This document shows positions 19,794-30,610 of a stretch of 51,748 nt of DNA, piece by piece. Location: positions 1 through 51,748 of the forward strand of contig DAINBU010000018.1 in NCBI GenBank assembly GCA_036732755.1, read 5' to 3'. The first letter of the stretch is position 1. Each line of letters starts with the position of its first letter. The position numbers and the translations under genes are program-made. The notes beneath the pieces are model-generated. The model saw only the letters and a program-made list of their open reading frames with translations. It was not told the DNA's origin and ran no database searches. The DNA is from DASRRB01 sp036732755 (GTDB lineage Bacteria; Planctomycetota; B15-G4; SIAN01).

Positions 19794-20938
19794 CCGCACA
19801 GCGAGGGGATCCGTCGCGCGGAGTTGGAAGGCGCGCGCGACCCGACGTGAACGAGGGCGCCGCTCGTCGCGAAACGACACGGGACGCTGGCGCCGGCGGA
19901 TCACTTCCCTGGTTCAAGCTCTGGACGGTCGAGTGGCTCGGAATGACGGCCGGTCTCTCGGCCGATGCGATCGCGCTCGCAGTGCAGGGCTGCGCGCGGA
20001 GCTGGGAAGGCGATCGCACGGGTCGATTGATCGAACGGCTCGACGTGGTGGCACGGCTCGCTGGACTCGACGCGACGCGCTGTCGACAAGCGATCGACGA
20101 GCTGTCTGCGCGCGGCTTCCTCGTCCTCGACGCGCCGATCACCGACGACGGCAAGGTCGCCTGTCGGATCAAGTTCCTCGAGAAGCAGGCGCGCCGCCGG
20201 GAGCAGCAGGCGGAGTACGCGAATCGACGTCGTGCCGACGGCGAGTCGACGACGAATCGACAGCGAATCGACGCTCCACGCTCAGAGGCTCAGAGTCCTA
20301 GAGGCTCAGACGAGAGAGAGACCGGAGGTTCAGCCGCGCTGTCCGCTGACCGCGAGGCGCCGCGGCCGAGCCTCTCCCTCGTGACGAACTCCGACCATCC
20401 GACGTCCGAAGACGCGCGGGGGGACGTCTTCGCCGTTTTCAATCACTACCGGACGCATCAGCCTGACACATTCGCGAAACCGCAGCCCGAATCGCGGGAG
20501 TGGGAGACGATCGAGAGGGCGCTGCGCGCAGGGGTCTCGGTCGAACGAATGAAGCTCGCGATCGACGGCGCCCATCGCTCATCGTTCCATCGCGGCGAGA
20601 ACAAGCTCGGCAAGCAGTACCTCGCGCTCAGCTTCATCCTTGCGACGGAGGATCGGATCAACGAACTCGTCGCGGAGGCGAAGAAGAGCGCGACGACGGC
20701 GACGGCCGCGATAGAAGTCGACCCCGACAGCCTCGCATCCGAGAAGGGCTGGCCGCGCTTCCGCGCGGCTTGCGCGGCGCACGCGATCCCCACGCGCGAC
20801 GCGCTCGCCGAGTGGAATCGCCTGAAGGCGTCCGGCGTCGGCGCGGTCGAGCGCCGGCACGTCGAGGAGTTCGCGATCCGGCTCAAGACGGATCTCGCAG
20901 CCGCCGCGTCGAAGGCCGCGACGGGCTCGGGGCCGTGA
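19790..20938 (+). CDS. Replication-initiator-like protein of the element
   Basis: 382 residues from a GTG overlapping the previous stop. The first domain (LPWFKLWTVEWLGM, then LSADAIALAVQGCARSW and CRQAIDELSARGFLVL) resembles the N-terminal winged helix of phage/plasmid replisome-organiser proteins. A basic linker follows (KFLEKQARRREQQAEYANRR) and then a disordered polar segment. The C-terminal part has FNHYRTHQPDTFAKP and YLALSFILA, like the C-terminal DnaB-loader region in DnaD-type replication proteins. No helicase motif is seen. A replication role is an inference from layout and would imply that the excised circle can replicate. Confidence 0.6.
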   Translation: MTAQRGDPSRGVGRRARPDVNEGAARRETTRDAGAGGSLPWFKLWTVEWLGMTAGLSADAIALAVQGCARSWEGDRTGRLIERLDVVARLAGLDATRCRQAIDELSARGFLVLDAPITDDGKVACRIKFLEKQARRREQQAEYANRRRADGESTTNRQRIDAPRSEAQSPRGSDERETGGSAALSADREAPRPSLSLVTNSDHPTSEDARGDVFAVFNHYRTHQPDTFAKPQPESREWETIERALRAGVSVERMKLAIDGAHRSSFHRGENKLGKQYLALSFILATEDRINELVAEAKKSATTATAAIEVDPDSLASEKGWPRFRAACAAHAIPTRDALAEWNRLKASGVGAVERRHVEEFAIRLKTDLAAAASKAATGSGP

Positions 20939-21014
20939 CGCCGCACAACGACGCGAGGAGCGCGCCCGCAGTCGGCGCCGACTCGGCAGCCACAGTCGCG
21001 GCGGACCGCCGCCA

Positions 21015-21362
21015 ATGAGCTCCAGCGACGAGCGGCGGGAGCTCGCTTCGGCGCCGCTCACCGAAGCACCCGTGCGCGATCAATCGCCGCCGGTCGACTC
21101 TTGCTCTCTCCGTTCGGCAGACGATACTACGGGAGTGCCGAAGCTAACGACGCTGACCGACCAAGTCCGCAAGGCGATTCTCGAGGCGCCGATCAGCCGC
21201 TACGAGCTGTCGAAGCGGCTCGGCGTGTCGCAAGGAACGCTCGGGGACTTCGTCCACGGCCGGACGGGGATCGGGAGCGAGCTGCTCGATGCAGTCGCGG
21301 CCGAGTTGGGACTGCGGCTCGTCGTCGGGCGGTTGCGCAAGTCGAAGAGGAAGCCGCGATGA
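21015..21362 (+). CDS. XRE-like helix-turn-helix regulator
   Basis: 115 residues from ATG 21015, or 75 from an in-frame GTG at 21135 that would match the normal start of this kind of protein (PKLTTLTDQVRKAI). The helix-turn-helix reads ISRYELSKRLGVSQGTLGDF then VHGRTGIGSELLDAVAAELG, a Cro/C1-type fold. A basic tail (RLRKSKRKPR) ends in the ATGA overlap with the integrase, so the two are translationally coupled. It is likely the regulator of integrase expression or of the operon. Confidence 0.75.
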   Translation: MSSSDERRELASAPLTEAPVRDQSPPVDSCSLRSADDTTGVPKLTTLTDQVRKAILEAPISRYELSKRLGVSQGTLGDFVHGRTGIGSELLDAVAAELGLRLVVGRLRKSKRKPR

Positions 21363-22753
21363 TGCTCTTTCGCCGGCAGTATCGCGGCAGCGATGGGACG
21401 CTCCGCGTCTCGAGGAAGTGGTCCTGTCGCTTTTCCGTTCGGGGCCGAGTCCACGAGATCGCGCTCGGGCTCACCGACAGGCGCAACGCGGAGAAGGAGG
21501 CGCAGCGGCTCCTCGTCGAGGCAGAGAACGAAGTCGCCGACCCCGATCCGTTCCGCGCGCATCGCGCGACGCCGCTCTCGAAGCACGTCGATGCGTTCGA
21601 GGTGACACTCAGGAGTCGGGAGCGGGCGGAGCAGTACGTCCGGGAGCGCCTCGTCCACGTCCGCGCATTCCTCTCCGACACGCGAGCGACCCAGCTCCGC
21701 GACCTCGATCCGGCTCGCGTCGCTCAATGGCTCGAGACGCTCAAGGCGCCGCAGGCGGACGGCAAGGACGAGCACGGGAAGGAAAAGACGAAGACGCGCT
21801 CGGCGCGCACGCTGAACAGCCGGATTCGAGCCCTCCGGCAGTTCTCGCGCTGGCTCTTCACCTGCCGGCGGCTCCCGTTCGATCCACTCGTCTCAGTCGA
21901 GGAGTTCAACGAAGCCGCGGATCGTCGCCGCGTTCGTCGGGCGCTGACGCCGAAGGAGTTCTCCGCGCTGCTCGTCGCCGCTTCCAAGCGACCGCTCGAA
22001 GTGGAGGGGCCGAACGCCTCGGAAGAGCGTCGCGCGCTGCTCGCGGCTCGGGGTCGCTCACGAGCGCTCATCTACCTCGTGCTCGGCGCAACCGGGTTGC
22101 GCGTCGGAGAGCTGCGCGCGCTGACCTGGGGCGACATCGACTTCGGCCGCGCTCTTGTCGTCGTTCCTGCGAAGGTCGCGAAGGCCCGGAAAGAGCAGTC
22201 GATCGACCTTCACCCCGTCGTCGTCGCCGCGCTGAAGAGCGTCCGGCCGGCGACCGCCGCCGCGCACGATGCGATGTTTCCGCCGGGCTCGTTCCCCAAC
22301 GTCGAGACCTTCTACCGAGACCTGAAGGCCGCCGGGATCGCTCAGCTCGACGAGAATAAGCGCCGCGTCGATCGCCACGCGCTGCGCCACTCGTTCACGA
22401 CCTGGCTCGCGCAGTCGGGCGCGCATCCGCGCGTCGCGCAGGCCCTTGCGCGCCACTCGGACATCCGGCTGACGATGGGCGTCTACACCGATCCGACGCT
22501 GCTCTCGACGAAGGCCGCGGTCGCGAAGCTCGAGCTGCCGGCGCTCGCGTCACTGTCACTGCCACTGTCACAGCCGGGCGCCACGTCCTCGCAGCTTCGT
22601 GCAGCATCCGAACCGACCGCGGATGACGACGCGAACGAGCCGGACAGCGGACTTCCCTGCGAGGACGTGCAGGAAGTGGAACCGGCGATGGTAGGGGCGC
22701 CGGGGATCGAACCCGGGACCGCCAGCTTAAAAGGCTGTTGCTCTACCAGCTGA
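21359..22753 (+). CDS. int: Tyrosine integrase whose frame runs into tRNA-Lys
   Basis: 464 residues from ATG 21359. The N-terminal arm-binding region (FRRQYRGSDGTLRVSRKWS) precedes a SAM-like core-binding domain, then the catalytic domain with box I GATGLRVGELRAL (Arg), the Lys hairpin after VVVPAKVAK, HALRHSFTTWL (His-x-x-Arg), and the nucleophile in ARHSDIRLTMGVYTDP. After about residue 400 comes a tail with SLSLPLSQPGAT. The last 22 residues are encoded by attR and antisense to tRNA-Lys, ending at a TGA inside the tRNA. In the circular element the frame would continue through the left end for 85 more residues, giving about 545. It is the last gene of the coupled operon. Confidence 0.95.
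   Translation: MMLFRRQYRGSDGTLRVSRKWSCRFSVRGRVHEIALGLTDRRNAEKEAQRLLVEAENEVADPDPFRAHRATPLSKHVDAFEVTLRSRERAEQYVRERLVHVRAFLSDTRATQLRDLDPARVAQWLETLKAPQADGKDEHGKEKTKTRSARTLNSRIRALRQFSRWLFTCRRLPFDPLVSVEEFNEAADRRRVRRALTPKEFSALLVAASKRPLEVEGPNASEERRALLAARGRSRALIYLVLGATGLRVGELRALTWGDIDFGRALVVVPAKVAKARKEQSIDLHPVVVAALKSVRPATAAAHDAMFPPGSFPNVETFYRDLKAAGIAQLDENKRRVDRHALRHSFTTWLAQSGAHPRVAQALARHSDIRLTMGVYTDPTLLSTKAAVAKLELPALASLSLPLSQPGATSSQLRAASEPTADDDANEPDSGLPCEDVQEVEPAMVGAPGIEPGTASLKGCCSTS
22552..22571. repeat. ACTGTCAC direct-repeat pair, right end
   Basis: ACTGTCAC at 22552-22559 and 22564-22571 with spacer TGCC, 115 bases before attR and inside the integrase tail. It matches the left-end pair in spacing and flanks (GCC-GG follows both). 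Confidence 0.5.
22687..22738. repeat. attR: 52-bp repeat within intact tRNA-Lys
   Basis: Perfect copy of 13834-13885. It ends at tRNA position 27, so the anticodon loop and all 3' parts of the tRNA lie in the repeat, as is usual for integrases targeting tRNA genes. Confidence 0.95.
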
Positions 22754-22764
22754 GCTACGCCCCC
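22689..22764 (-). tRNA. tRNA-Lys (UUU), integration target
   Basis: 76 bases with encoded CCA. The acceptor GGGGGCG pairs with CGCCCCT (first pair G-U), the D arm is GCTCAGCTGGTAGAGC, the anticodon loop is CTTTTAA (anticodon TTT), and the T arm is CCGGG-TTCGATC-CCCGG. The gene is reconstituted at the integrase-proximal end of the element. Confidence 0.97.
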
Positions 22765-22893
22765 ATCGCGATGAAGCTGGACGAACACGTGGCGGCGGTT
22801 CGATCCTAACGCGGCGGCGAAAGGCGCGACGTGCGACGGTGGTCGCTCGAGCGCACGTGCCCGGACCTCGCATTGCCCCGCGACCCCCGGCCC

Positions 22894-23096
22894 GATGACC
22901 TGCGACGGTCCGTGCGACGACCGTCCCTCACTTCGGCCACGGTCCCCGGACCGTCGGCAGGTCCATCGTCATTTCGACAGCGAGGGCTCCGCCCTCGCTG
23001 AGCGATGGGGTCGCTGACCTGCGAAGGGCCGGATCTCTACCGTCCTCGCTGCGACCCGCGTCCTCGGCCCTTCGTCAGGTCCAGCGACATCTCGAC
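22894..23096. repeat. Two structured repeat units with covarying stems, plus hairpin
   Basis: Unit A (22894-22978) and unit B (23013-23096) share GACCTGCGA at one end and CAGGTCCA then CAT(T/C)TCGAC at the other. The inner stems differ but remain paired: GACGGTCC/GGACCGTC in A and CGAAGGGCCG/CGGCCCTTCG in B. The outer pair is GAT/ATC in A and GCT/AGC in B. Between them lies a perfect 9-bp hairpin, AGCGAGGGC/GCCCTCGCT (22979-22999). Together they fill the space between tRNA-Lys and frr, where no gene is seen. Confidence 0.65.
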
Positions 23097-23109
23097 GTCC
23101 CCCCCCGCC

Positions 23110-23658
23110 TCAGCTCTCCATGATCTCCTTCGTCTTCGTCGCCAGCGTCTTCTCGACATCCCCCTCCGACTGCTTCAAGAGATTCTGGACGCCTTCCTTG
23201 GCCTTGGCGACCTGGTCGTCCGTGAGATCCTTCGCCTCGTCGAGGTGTTTGTTGGCGTCGCGGCGGGTGTTGCGGAGCGCGATCTTGGCCTGCTCGGCCA
23301 TCTCCTTCAGGCGGCCGACCAGCTTCTTGCGCTGCTCCTCGGAGAGCATCGGGACGGTGAGGCGGATGATCTTGCCGTCGTTCTGCGGGTTGATGCCGAT
23401 GTTGCTCGCCTGGATCGCCTTCTCGATCTCCTTCAGGGCGCCGGCGTCGTAGGGCTTGATGGCGAGCTGGCGCGGCTCGGGGACCTGGATCTGCGCGAGC
23501 TGCCCGATCGGCGTCGCGCTGCCGTAGTAGTCGACCTTGATGTTCTCGACCAGCGCCGGCGTGGCGCGGCCGGATCGCAGGCCGCGGTACTCGGTCGCGA
23601 GATGGTCGAGGCTCGCCTTCATCTTCGTGCGCGCGTCGGTGACGGCCTTGGGGTCCAC
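23110..23658 (-). CDS. frr: Ribosome recycling factor
   Basis: 182 residues, the usual size. It includes YRGLRSGRATPALVENIKVDYYG, PIGQLAQIQVPEPRQLAIKP, the IEKAIQASNIGINPQNDGK motif and the C-terminal three-helix bundle QRKKLVGRLKEMAEQAKIALRN. With EF-G it splits the post-termination ribosome. It is the last gene of rpsB-tsf-pyrH-frr, a widely conserved order, and starts 23 bases after the pyrH stop. Confidence 0.98.
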   Translation of the reverse strand: MDPKAVTDARTKMKASLDHLATEYRGLRSGRATPALVENIKVDYYGSATPIGQLAQIQVPEPRQLAIKPYDAGALKEIEKAIQASNIGINPQNDGKIIRLTVPMLSEEQRKKLVGRLKEMAEQAKIALRNTRRDANKHLDEAKDLTDDQVAKAKEGVQNLLKQSEGDVEKTLATKTKEIMES

Positions 23659-23681
23659 GCGTGTCCTCCTCTTCTCCGGAT

Positions 23682-24428
23682 TCAGCTGCGCGGCGCCGGC
23701 TTCGCGGGCGGCGCGCCGTCGTCGATGATCGTCCCGATGGCCTCCCCGCGCATCGCGCGCACGAGGTTGCCCTTCTTGTGCAGATCGAACACGACGATCG
23801 GGATGTCGTTCTCCTTGCAGAGGACCACCGCCGCCGTGTCCATGACCTTGAGGTCGCGCTCGATCACCTCCTTGAAGGTGAGCCGAGTGAAGCGCTCCGC
23901 CTTGGGGTCGAGCTTGGGGTCGGCGGAATAGACGCCGTCGACCTGGGTCGCCTTGAGCAGGCAGTCCGCGCCGAGCTCGCTGGCGCGCAACGCCGCCGCC
24001 GAGTCGGTGCTGAAGAAGGGGTTGCCGGTGCCGGCGACCAGGATCACGACCCGCTTCTTCTCGAGGTGGCGGATGCAGCGGCGCCGGATGAACGGCTCGC
24101 AGAAGTCGGCGATCGTGACCGCCGACTGCACACGCGTGTCGACGCCCTTCTGCTCGAGCGCATCCTGGAGCGCGAGCCCGTTCATGGCCGTCGCCAGCAT
24201 CCCCATCTGGTCCGCGACCGCGCGGTTGATGCCGGGGAACCGGTTCCCGCGCAGCCAGTTGCCGCCGCCGACCACGATGGCGATCTGCTTGCCGAGCGCG
24301 AGCAGCTCGCGCAGGTCGTTGGCCAGCGCCTCGACGATCTCCGGGTCGAGCCGGCCGTCCTTGCCGGCGAGCCCCTCGCCCGAGAGCTTGAGGACGGCGC
24401 GGCCGAACGGGCGCGCGCCGGCCGTCAC
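23682..24428 (-). CDS. pyrH: UMP kinase
   Basis: 248 residues from a GTG at 24426-24428 that overlaps the tsf stop (GTGA). The amino-acid-kinase fold shows VLKLSGEGLAG, the IVVGGGNWLRGN loop, MGMLATAMNGLALQDAL, ILVAGTGNPFFSTDSAA and ATQVDGVYSADPKLD. It phosphorylates UMP to UDP as a hexamer in pyrimidine nucleotide synthesis. Translational coupling to tsf is implied by the overlap. Confidence 0.98.
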   Translation of the reverse strand: MTAGARPFGRAVLKLSGEGLAGKDGRLDPEIVEALANDLRELLALGKQIAIVVGGGNWLRGNRFPGINRAVADQMGMLATAMNGLALQDALEQKGVDTRVQSAVTIADFCEPFIRRRCIRHLEKKRVVILVAGTGNPFFSTDSAAALRASELGADCLLKATQVDGVYSADPKLDPKAERFTRLTFKEVIERDLKVMDTAAVVLCKENDIPIVVFDLHKKGNLVRAMRGEAIGTIIDDGAPPAKPAPRS

Positions 24429-25030
24429 TCGCCGACCTCGATGCGGGCGAAGCGGCCGACGCTGATGTTCTCGCCGATCGAGGCGACCAGCTCCTTCACG
24501 ACGTCGGCCACCTTCTTCTTGTCGTCCAGCACCCACGGCTGCTCGAGCAGGCAGTGCTGGGAGTAGAACTTCTGCAGGCGCCCCTCGATGATCTTGGCGC
24601 GCGCCGCCTCGGGCTTCTTGGCCATCTCCTCGGCGCTCTCCGCCGCGATCATGGCCTTCTCCTTCTCGATCGCGTCGGCCGGGACCTCCTCCTTGTTCGT
24701 CCAGCGCGGCTTGGCCGCGGCGACGTGCATGGCGAGGCCCTTCGCGAACTCCTTGAACTTGTCGTTGCGCGCCACGAAATCGGTCTCGCACTTCACCTCG
24801 ACGATGACGGCCTTCTTGCCGTCGTGGTGGAGGTAGTGCCCGATGCCGCCCTGCGACGTGGCGCGGCCCGACTTCTTCTCGGCCGTCTTGATCCCCTTGA
24901 TGCGGAGGTTGTCCTCGGCCTTGGTGACGTCGCCGGCCGCCTCGTCGAGCGCGCGCTTGCAGTCCATCATGGCGGCGCCCGTCTTCTCGCGCAGCGCCTG
25001 GACCATCGCCGCCGTGATCGGATTGCCCAT
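24425..25030 (-). CDS. tsf: Elongation factor Ts (short form)
   Basis: 201 residues, shorter than the 280-residue E. coli form and close to the compact Thermus-type EF-Ts with one core subdomain. The N-terminal motif ALREKTGAAMMDCKRALDEA and the TDFVARNDKF exchange motif are intact. The C-terminal part, EQPWVLDDKKKVADVV then FARIEVGE, is typical. It catalyses GDP release from EF-Tu. It lies between rpsB and pyrH. Confidence 0.97.
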   Translation of the reverse strand: MGNPITAAMVQALREKTGAAMMDCKRALDEAAGDVTKAEDNLRIKGIKTAEKKSGRATSQGGIGHYLHHDGKKAVIVEVKCETDFVARNDKFKEFAKGLAMHVAAAKPRWTNKEEVPADAIEKEKAMIAAESAEEMAKKPEAARAKIIEGRLQKFYSQHCLLEQPWVLDDKKKVADVVKELVASIGENISVGRFARIEVGE

Positions 25031-25130
25031 CTCGTCGTGCTCCTGATCGCGACGCGCGGTGCGCGTCGTTCCTCGCGGTCGTCGCTCGCATGCCGGGACG
25101 GCCGTCGCGGTCGACGGCGTCCCCGCGGCG

Positions 25131-26045
25131 TCACTCGGCCTTCTCGGGCACCTTGACGTCGCCCTTCGCGGCCGCCTCGGGCGCGCCGCCCTCGGCCGCC
25201 GCGACCTCGGCCGGCGGCTTCTCGTCGCCGTACTCGTCGATCTTCCTCGGGGGCGCCGGCTTGCGCGGCGCCCGCCGCTCGGCGCTGGTGCCGGCGCGGT
25301 AGCGGACCGAGCGGATGTCGGGGTCGACGGAGGTCTTCGCCGCGTCCGCGGGCGCGCCGCGCTGGTTCGCCTTGCCCTCGACCACGGCGTCGATCAGCCG
25401 CGAGAGGAGGAGCGAGACCGACCGCATCGCGTCGTCGTTGCCCGGGATCGCGAAGTCGACCGAGGTCGGGTCGCAGTCGGTGTCGAGGATCCCGACGATC
25501 GGGATCCCGAGGCGGTTCGCCTCCTTGACCGCGATGTACTCCTTGCCCACGTCCACCACGATGAGCGCGCCCGGCAAGCGATCGAGGGTGCGGATCCCTT
25601 CGAGGTTGCGGCGGATGCGCTCGAGCTCGCGCGTATAGAAGGCCTGCTGCTTCTTGGGCAACGTGGCCAGGCGGCCCGACGACTCGAGCGCTTCCAGCTC
25701 CTCGAGCCGGCGCAGGCGCGAGCGGATCGTCGTGTAGTTGGTGAGCGTGCCGCCGAGCCAGCGCTCGTTCACGTACGGCATGCCGCCGCGCGTCGCCTCG
25801 ACCTGGATGACGTTCTTCACCTGGCGCTTGGTGCCGACCAGGATGATCTTGTGGCCGGCGGCCACGAGGCCGGTGAGGAAGCGCTGCGCGCGCGCGAGAC
25901 CGCGTACCGTCGCGACCAGATCGATGATGTGGATCAGGTTGCGCTTGCCGTGGATGAACGGCTTCATCTTCGGGTTCCACCGGCTCACGTGGTGCCCGAA
26001 GTGGACTCCGGCCTCGACCAGCTCCTCGATCTGCGGAACCGCCAC
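25131..26045 (-). CDS. rpsB: 30S ribosomal protein S2 with extended tail
   Basis: 304 residues against about 240 for E. coli. The core is canonical: VEAGVHFGHHVSRWNPKMKP, FIHGKRNLIHIIDL, VGTKRQVKN, RWLGGTLTNYTTI and the GALIVVDVGKEYIAVKEAN to PIVGILDTDCDP segment. The last about 70 residues are an added Ala/Pro/Lys/Glu-rich tail, probably disordered. It is the first gene of rpsB-tsf-pyrH-frr and diverges from the diguanylate cyclase across 329 bases. Confidence 0.97.
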   Translation of the reverse strand: MAVPQIEELVEAGVHFGHHVSRWNPKMKPFIHGKRNLIHIIDLVATVRGLARAQRFLTGLVAAGHKIILVGTKRQVKNVIQVEATRGGMPYVNERWLGGTLTNYTTIRSRLRRLEELEALESSGRLATLPKKQQAFYTRELERIRRNLEGIRTLDRLPGALIVVDVGKEYIAVKEANRLGIPIVGILDTDCDPTSVDFAIPGNDDAMRSVSLLLSRLIDAVVEGKANQRGAPADAAKTSVDPDIRSVRYRAGTSAERRAPRKPAPPRKIDEYGDEKPPAEVAAAEGGAPEAAAKGDVKVPEKAE

Positions 26046-26374
26046 GAACTCGACCTCCCGGGCCGCGAGGCCCGCTGCCGCCGGTTTGCGTGAGTCGGCG
26101 GCGCGCGAGGCGCCGTCCGGCCAACCGGCGAAGTCGGGGGACGGTACCCGGCGGCGGCGTGACGATCGTCACCCGCTGCCGCTCCGCGTCGCGCCGGCAC
26201 CATGCCGGACCCGCGCGGACGTCTCCCGGCGAACAAGGGCGGAGAAGTGTAGTGATCGGCCGGGGGCGGTCAAGCGAAGCGCGTCGCGCGCGGCCGCGTC
26301 GCGCGCAGCCTCTTCCCGTCGACGCCGCCCCATGCGAAAGTCCTGTCCGCCCTCCGCGTTTCCGAAAGACCGGG
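26046..26374. other. Divergent intergenic region, rpsB / diguanylate cyclase
   Basis: No gene is seen in these 329 bases. They must carry the rpsB operon promoter and leader on the minus strand and the promoter of the cyclase gene on the plus strand. I see no clear -10/-35 pair or S2 autoregulatory fold by eye. Confidence 0.6.
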
Positions 26375-27373
26375 ATGATGACCGACCGCCCTCCCCGCCT
26401 CCTGCTGGCGAACCACCACACCTCCGCGCTGCCTGCCCTCGAACCGCTCCTGCTCGAGCGGGGCTACGCCGTCGAGACCACGCGCCACCTGATCGAGACG
26501 GTCGCCCGTATCGCGGCGCAGCCCCCCGACGTCGTCGTCTTCCAGCCGCTGACCAACAACGTCGACGGCTTCGAGATCCGCCACGTCCTCGAGTCGGGGG
26601 GCGAGGAGCGCGACCACCCGATCCTGCTGGTGCTGCCGGAGCCGCCGCTCGACACGGCGCTCGCCATCTCGCGGCTGGGGCCGTTCGACGACTTCGTGGC
26701 GCTCCCCTGCCCGCTCGACGCCCTGCTGGCGCGCGTCGACCTGTTGATCGCCCGCAGCCGCCGCTGCCGGGAGCTCTCGCGCGCCGCCCGCACGCGCGAG
26801 CGCGACTCGGTCACCGACTTCAAGACGGGGCTCTGGAACGACCGCTTCTTCTTCCAGCGCCTGGGCGAGGAGGTCGCGCGCAGCCGGCGCCACCACCTGG
26901 CGGCGGCGCTGGTCCTGCTCGACATCGACCACTTCAAGGCGATCAACGACCAGTTCGACCACCTCTTCGGCGACTTCGTCCTCTTCTCCTTCGCGAAGAA
27001 GCTGCGCACCGTCGTGCGCCAGATCGACATCCCGGCGCGGCTCGGCGGCGACGAGTTCGGCCTGCTCCTCCCCAACACCGACCTCGAGGAAGCGGCGCTG
27101 CTCGCCACGCGCCTGAAGGCGGTCGTCGCCGCGAGCCCCTTCGAGAAGGACAGCCAGCGCACGGTCATCACGCTCTCGATGGGGATCGACGCGCTGCAGG
27201 GCGACGAGGCGGTCGAGCCCGACCAGTTCCTGCGTCGCGCCGACGCGGCGCTCTTCGAGGCGAAGCGGCGCGGCCGCAACCGCATCTGCCTCTGGCCGGA
27301 GATCGCGCCGCCCCCGACCGCGGCGCGCGCCGACGACGGCCCCGGGGCCGGCGCCGCCGCGCCCGCGAACTGA
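26375..27373 (+). CDS. Diguanylate cyclase with degenerate receiver domain
   Basis: 332 residues from ATG 26375 (a second ATG follows directly). Residues 1 to about 125 fold like a response-regulator receiver, but the phosphoacceptor Asp is replaced: the strand reads VVVFQPLTNNVDGFE where LLD is expected, so it is a pseudo-receiver. The GGDEF domain has DFKTGLWNDRFFFQRL, LLDIDHFKAINDQFDHLFGD and an intact active site ARLGGDEFG near residue 225. Five residues upstream lies an RxxD inhibitory site (RQID). It should make cyclic di-GMP from GTP with product inhibition, driven by something other than phosphorylation. It converges with ileS, 8 bases away. Confidence 0.92.
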   Translation: MMTDRPPRLLLANHHTSALPALEPLLLERGYAVETTRHLIETVARIAAQPPDVVVFQPLTNNVDGFEIRHVLESGGEERDHPILLVLPEPPLDTALAISRLGPFDDFVALPCPLDALLARVDLLIARSRRCRELSRAARTRERDSVTDFKTGLWNDRFFFQRLGEEVARSRRHHLAAALVLLDIDHFKAINDQFDHLFGDFVLFSFAKKLRTVVRQIDIPARLGGDEFGLLLPNTDLEEAALLATRLKAVVAASPFEKDSQRTVITLSMGIDALQGDEAVEPDQFLRRADAALFEAKRRGRNRICLWPEIAPPPTAARADDGPGAGAAAPAN

Positions 27374-27381
27374 CCGCGCGC

Positions 27382-30567
<3,186 letters not shown>

Positions 30568-30610
30568 CCCGTTCCCTCCGCCTTCGTGCCGGATCGCGAA
30601 ACGGGGCAGA

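Larger units (their letters stand above)
13834..22738 (+). mobile_element. Integrative element in tRNA-Lys (about 8.9 kb)
   Basis: A 52-bp perfect direct repeat, equal to the 3' 50 bases of tRNA-Lys plus two flanking bases, bounds the region (13834-13885 and 22687-22738). The intact tRNA is at the right end, next to a tyrosine integrase. All recognisable genes are on the plus strand: methyltransferase-nuclease fusion, unknown protein, small ORF, excisionase-like HTH, replication-initiator-like protein, XRE-like HTH, integrase. Base composition is visibly richer in A/T at third positions than the flanks. No capsid, portal, terminase or conjugation genes are present, so it resembles a satellite or small genomic island rather than a prophage or ICE. 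Confidence 0.92.

Noticed and set aside
13834..22738. Prophage or integrative conjugative element
   Set aside because: No capsid, tail, portal, terminase, relaxase or type IV secretion gene could be seen in any frame.
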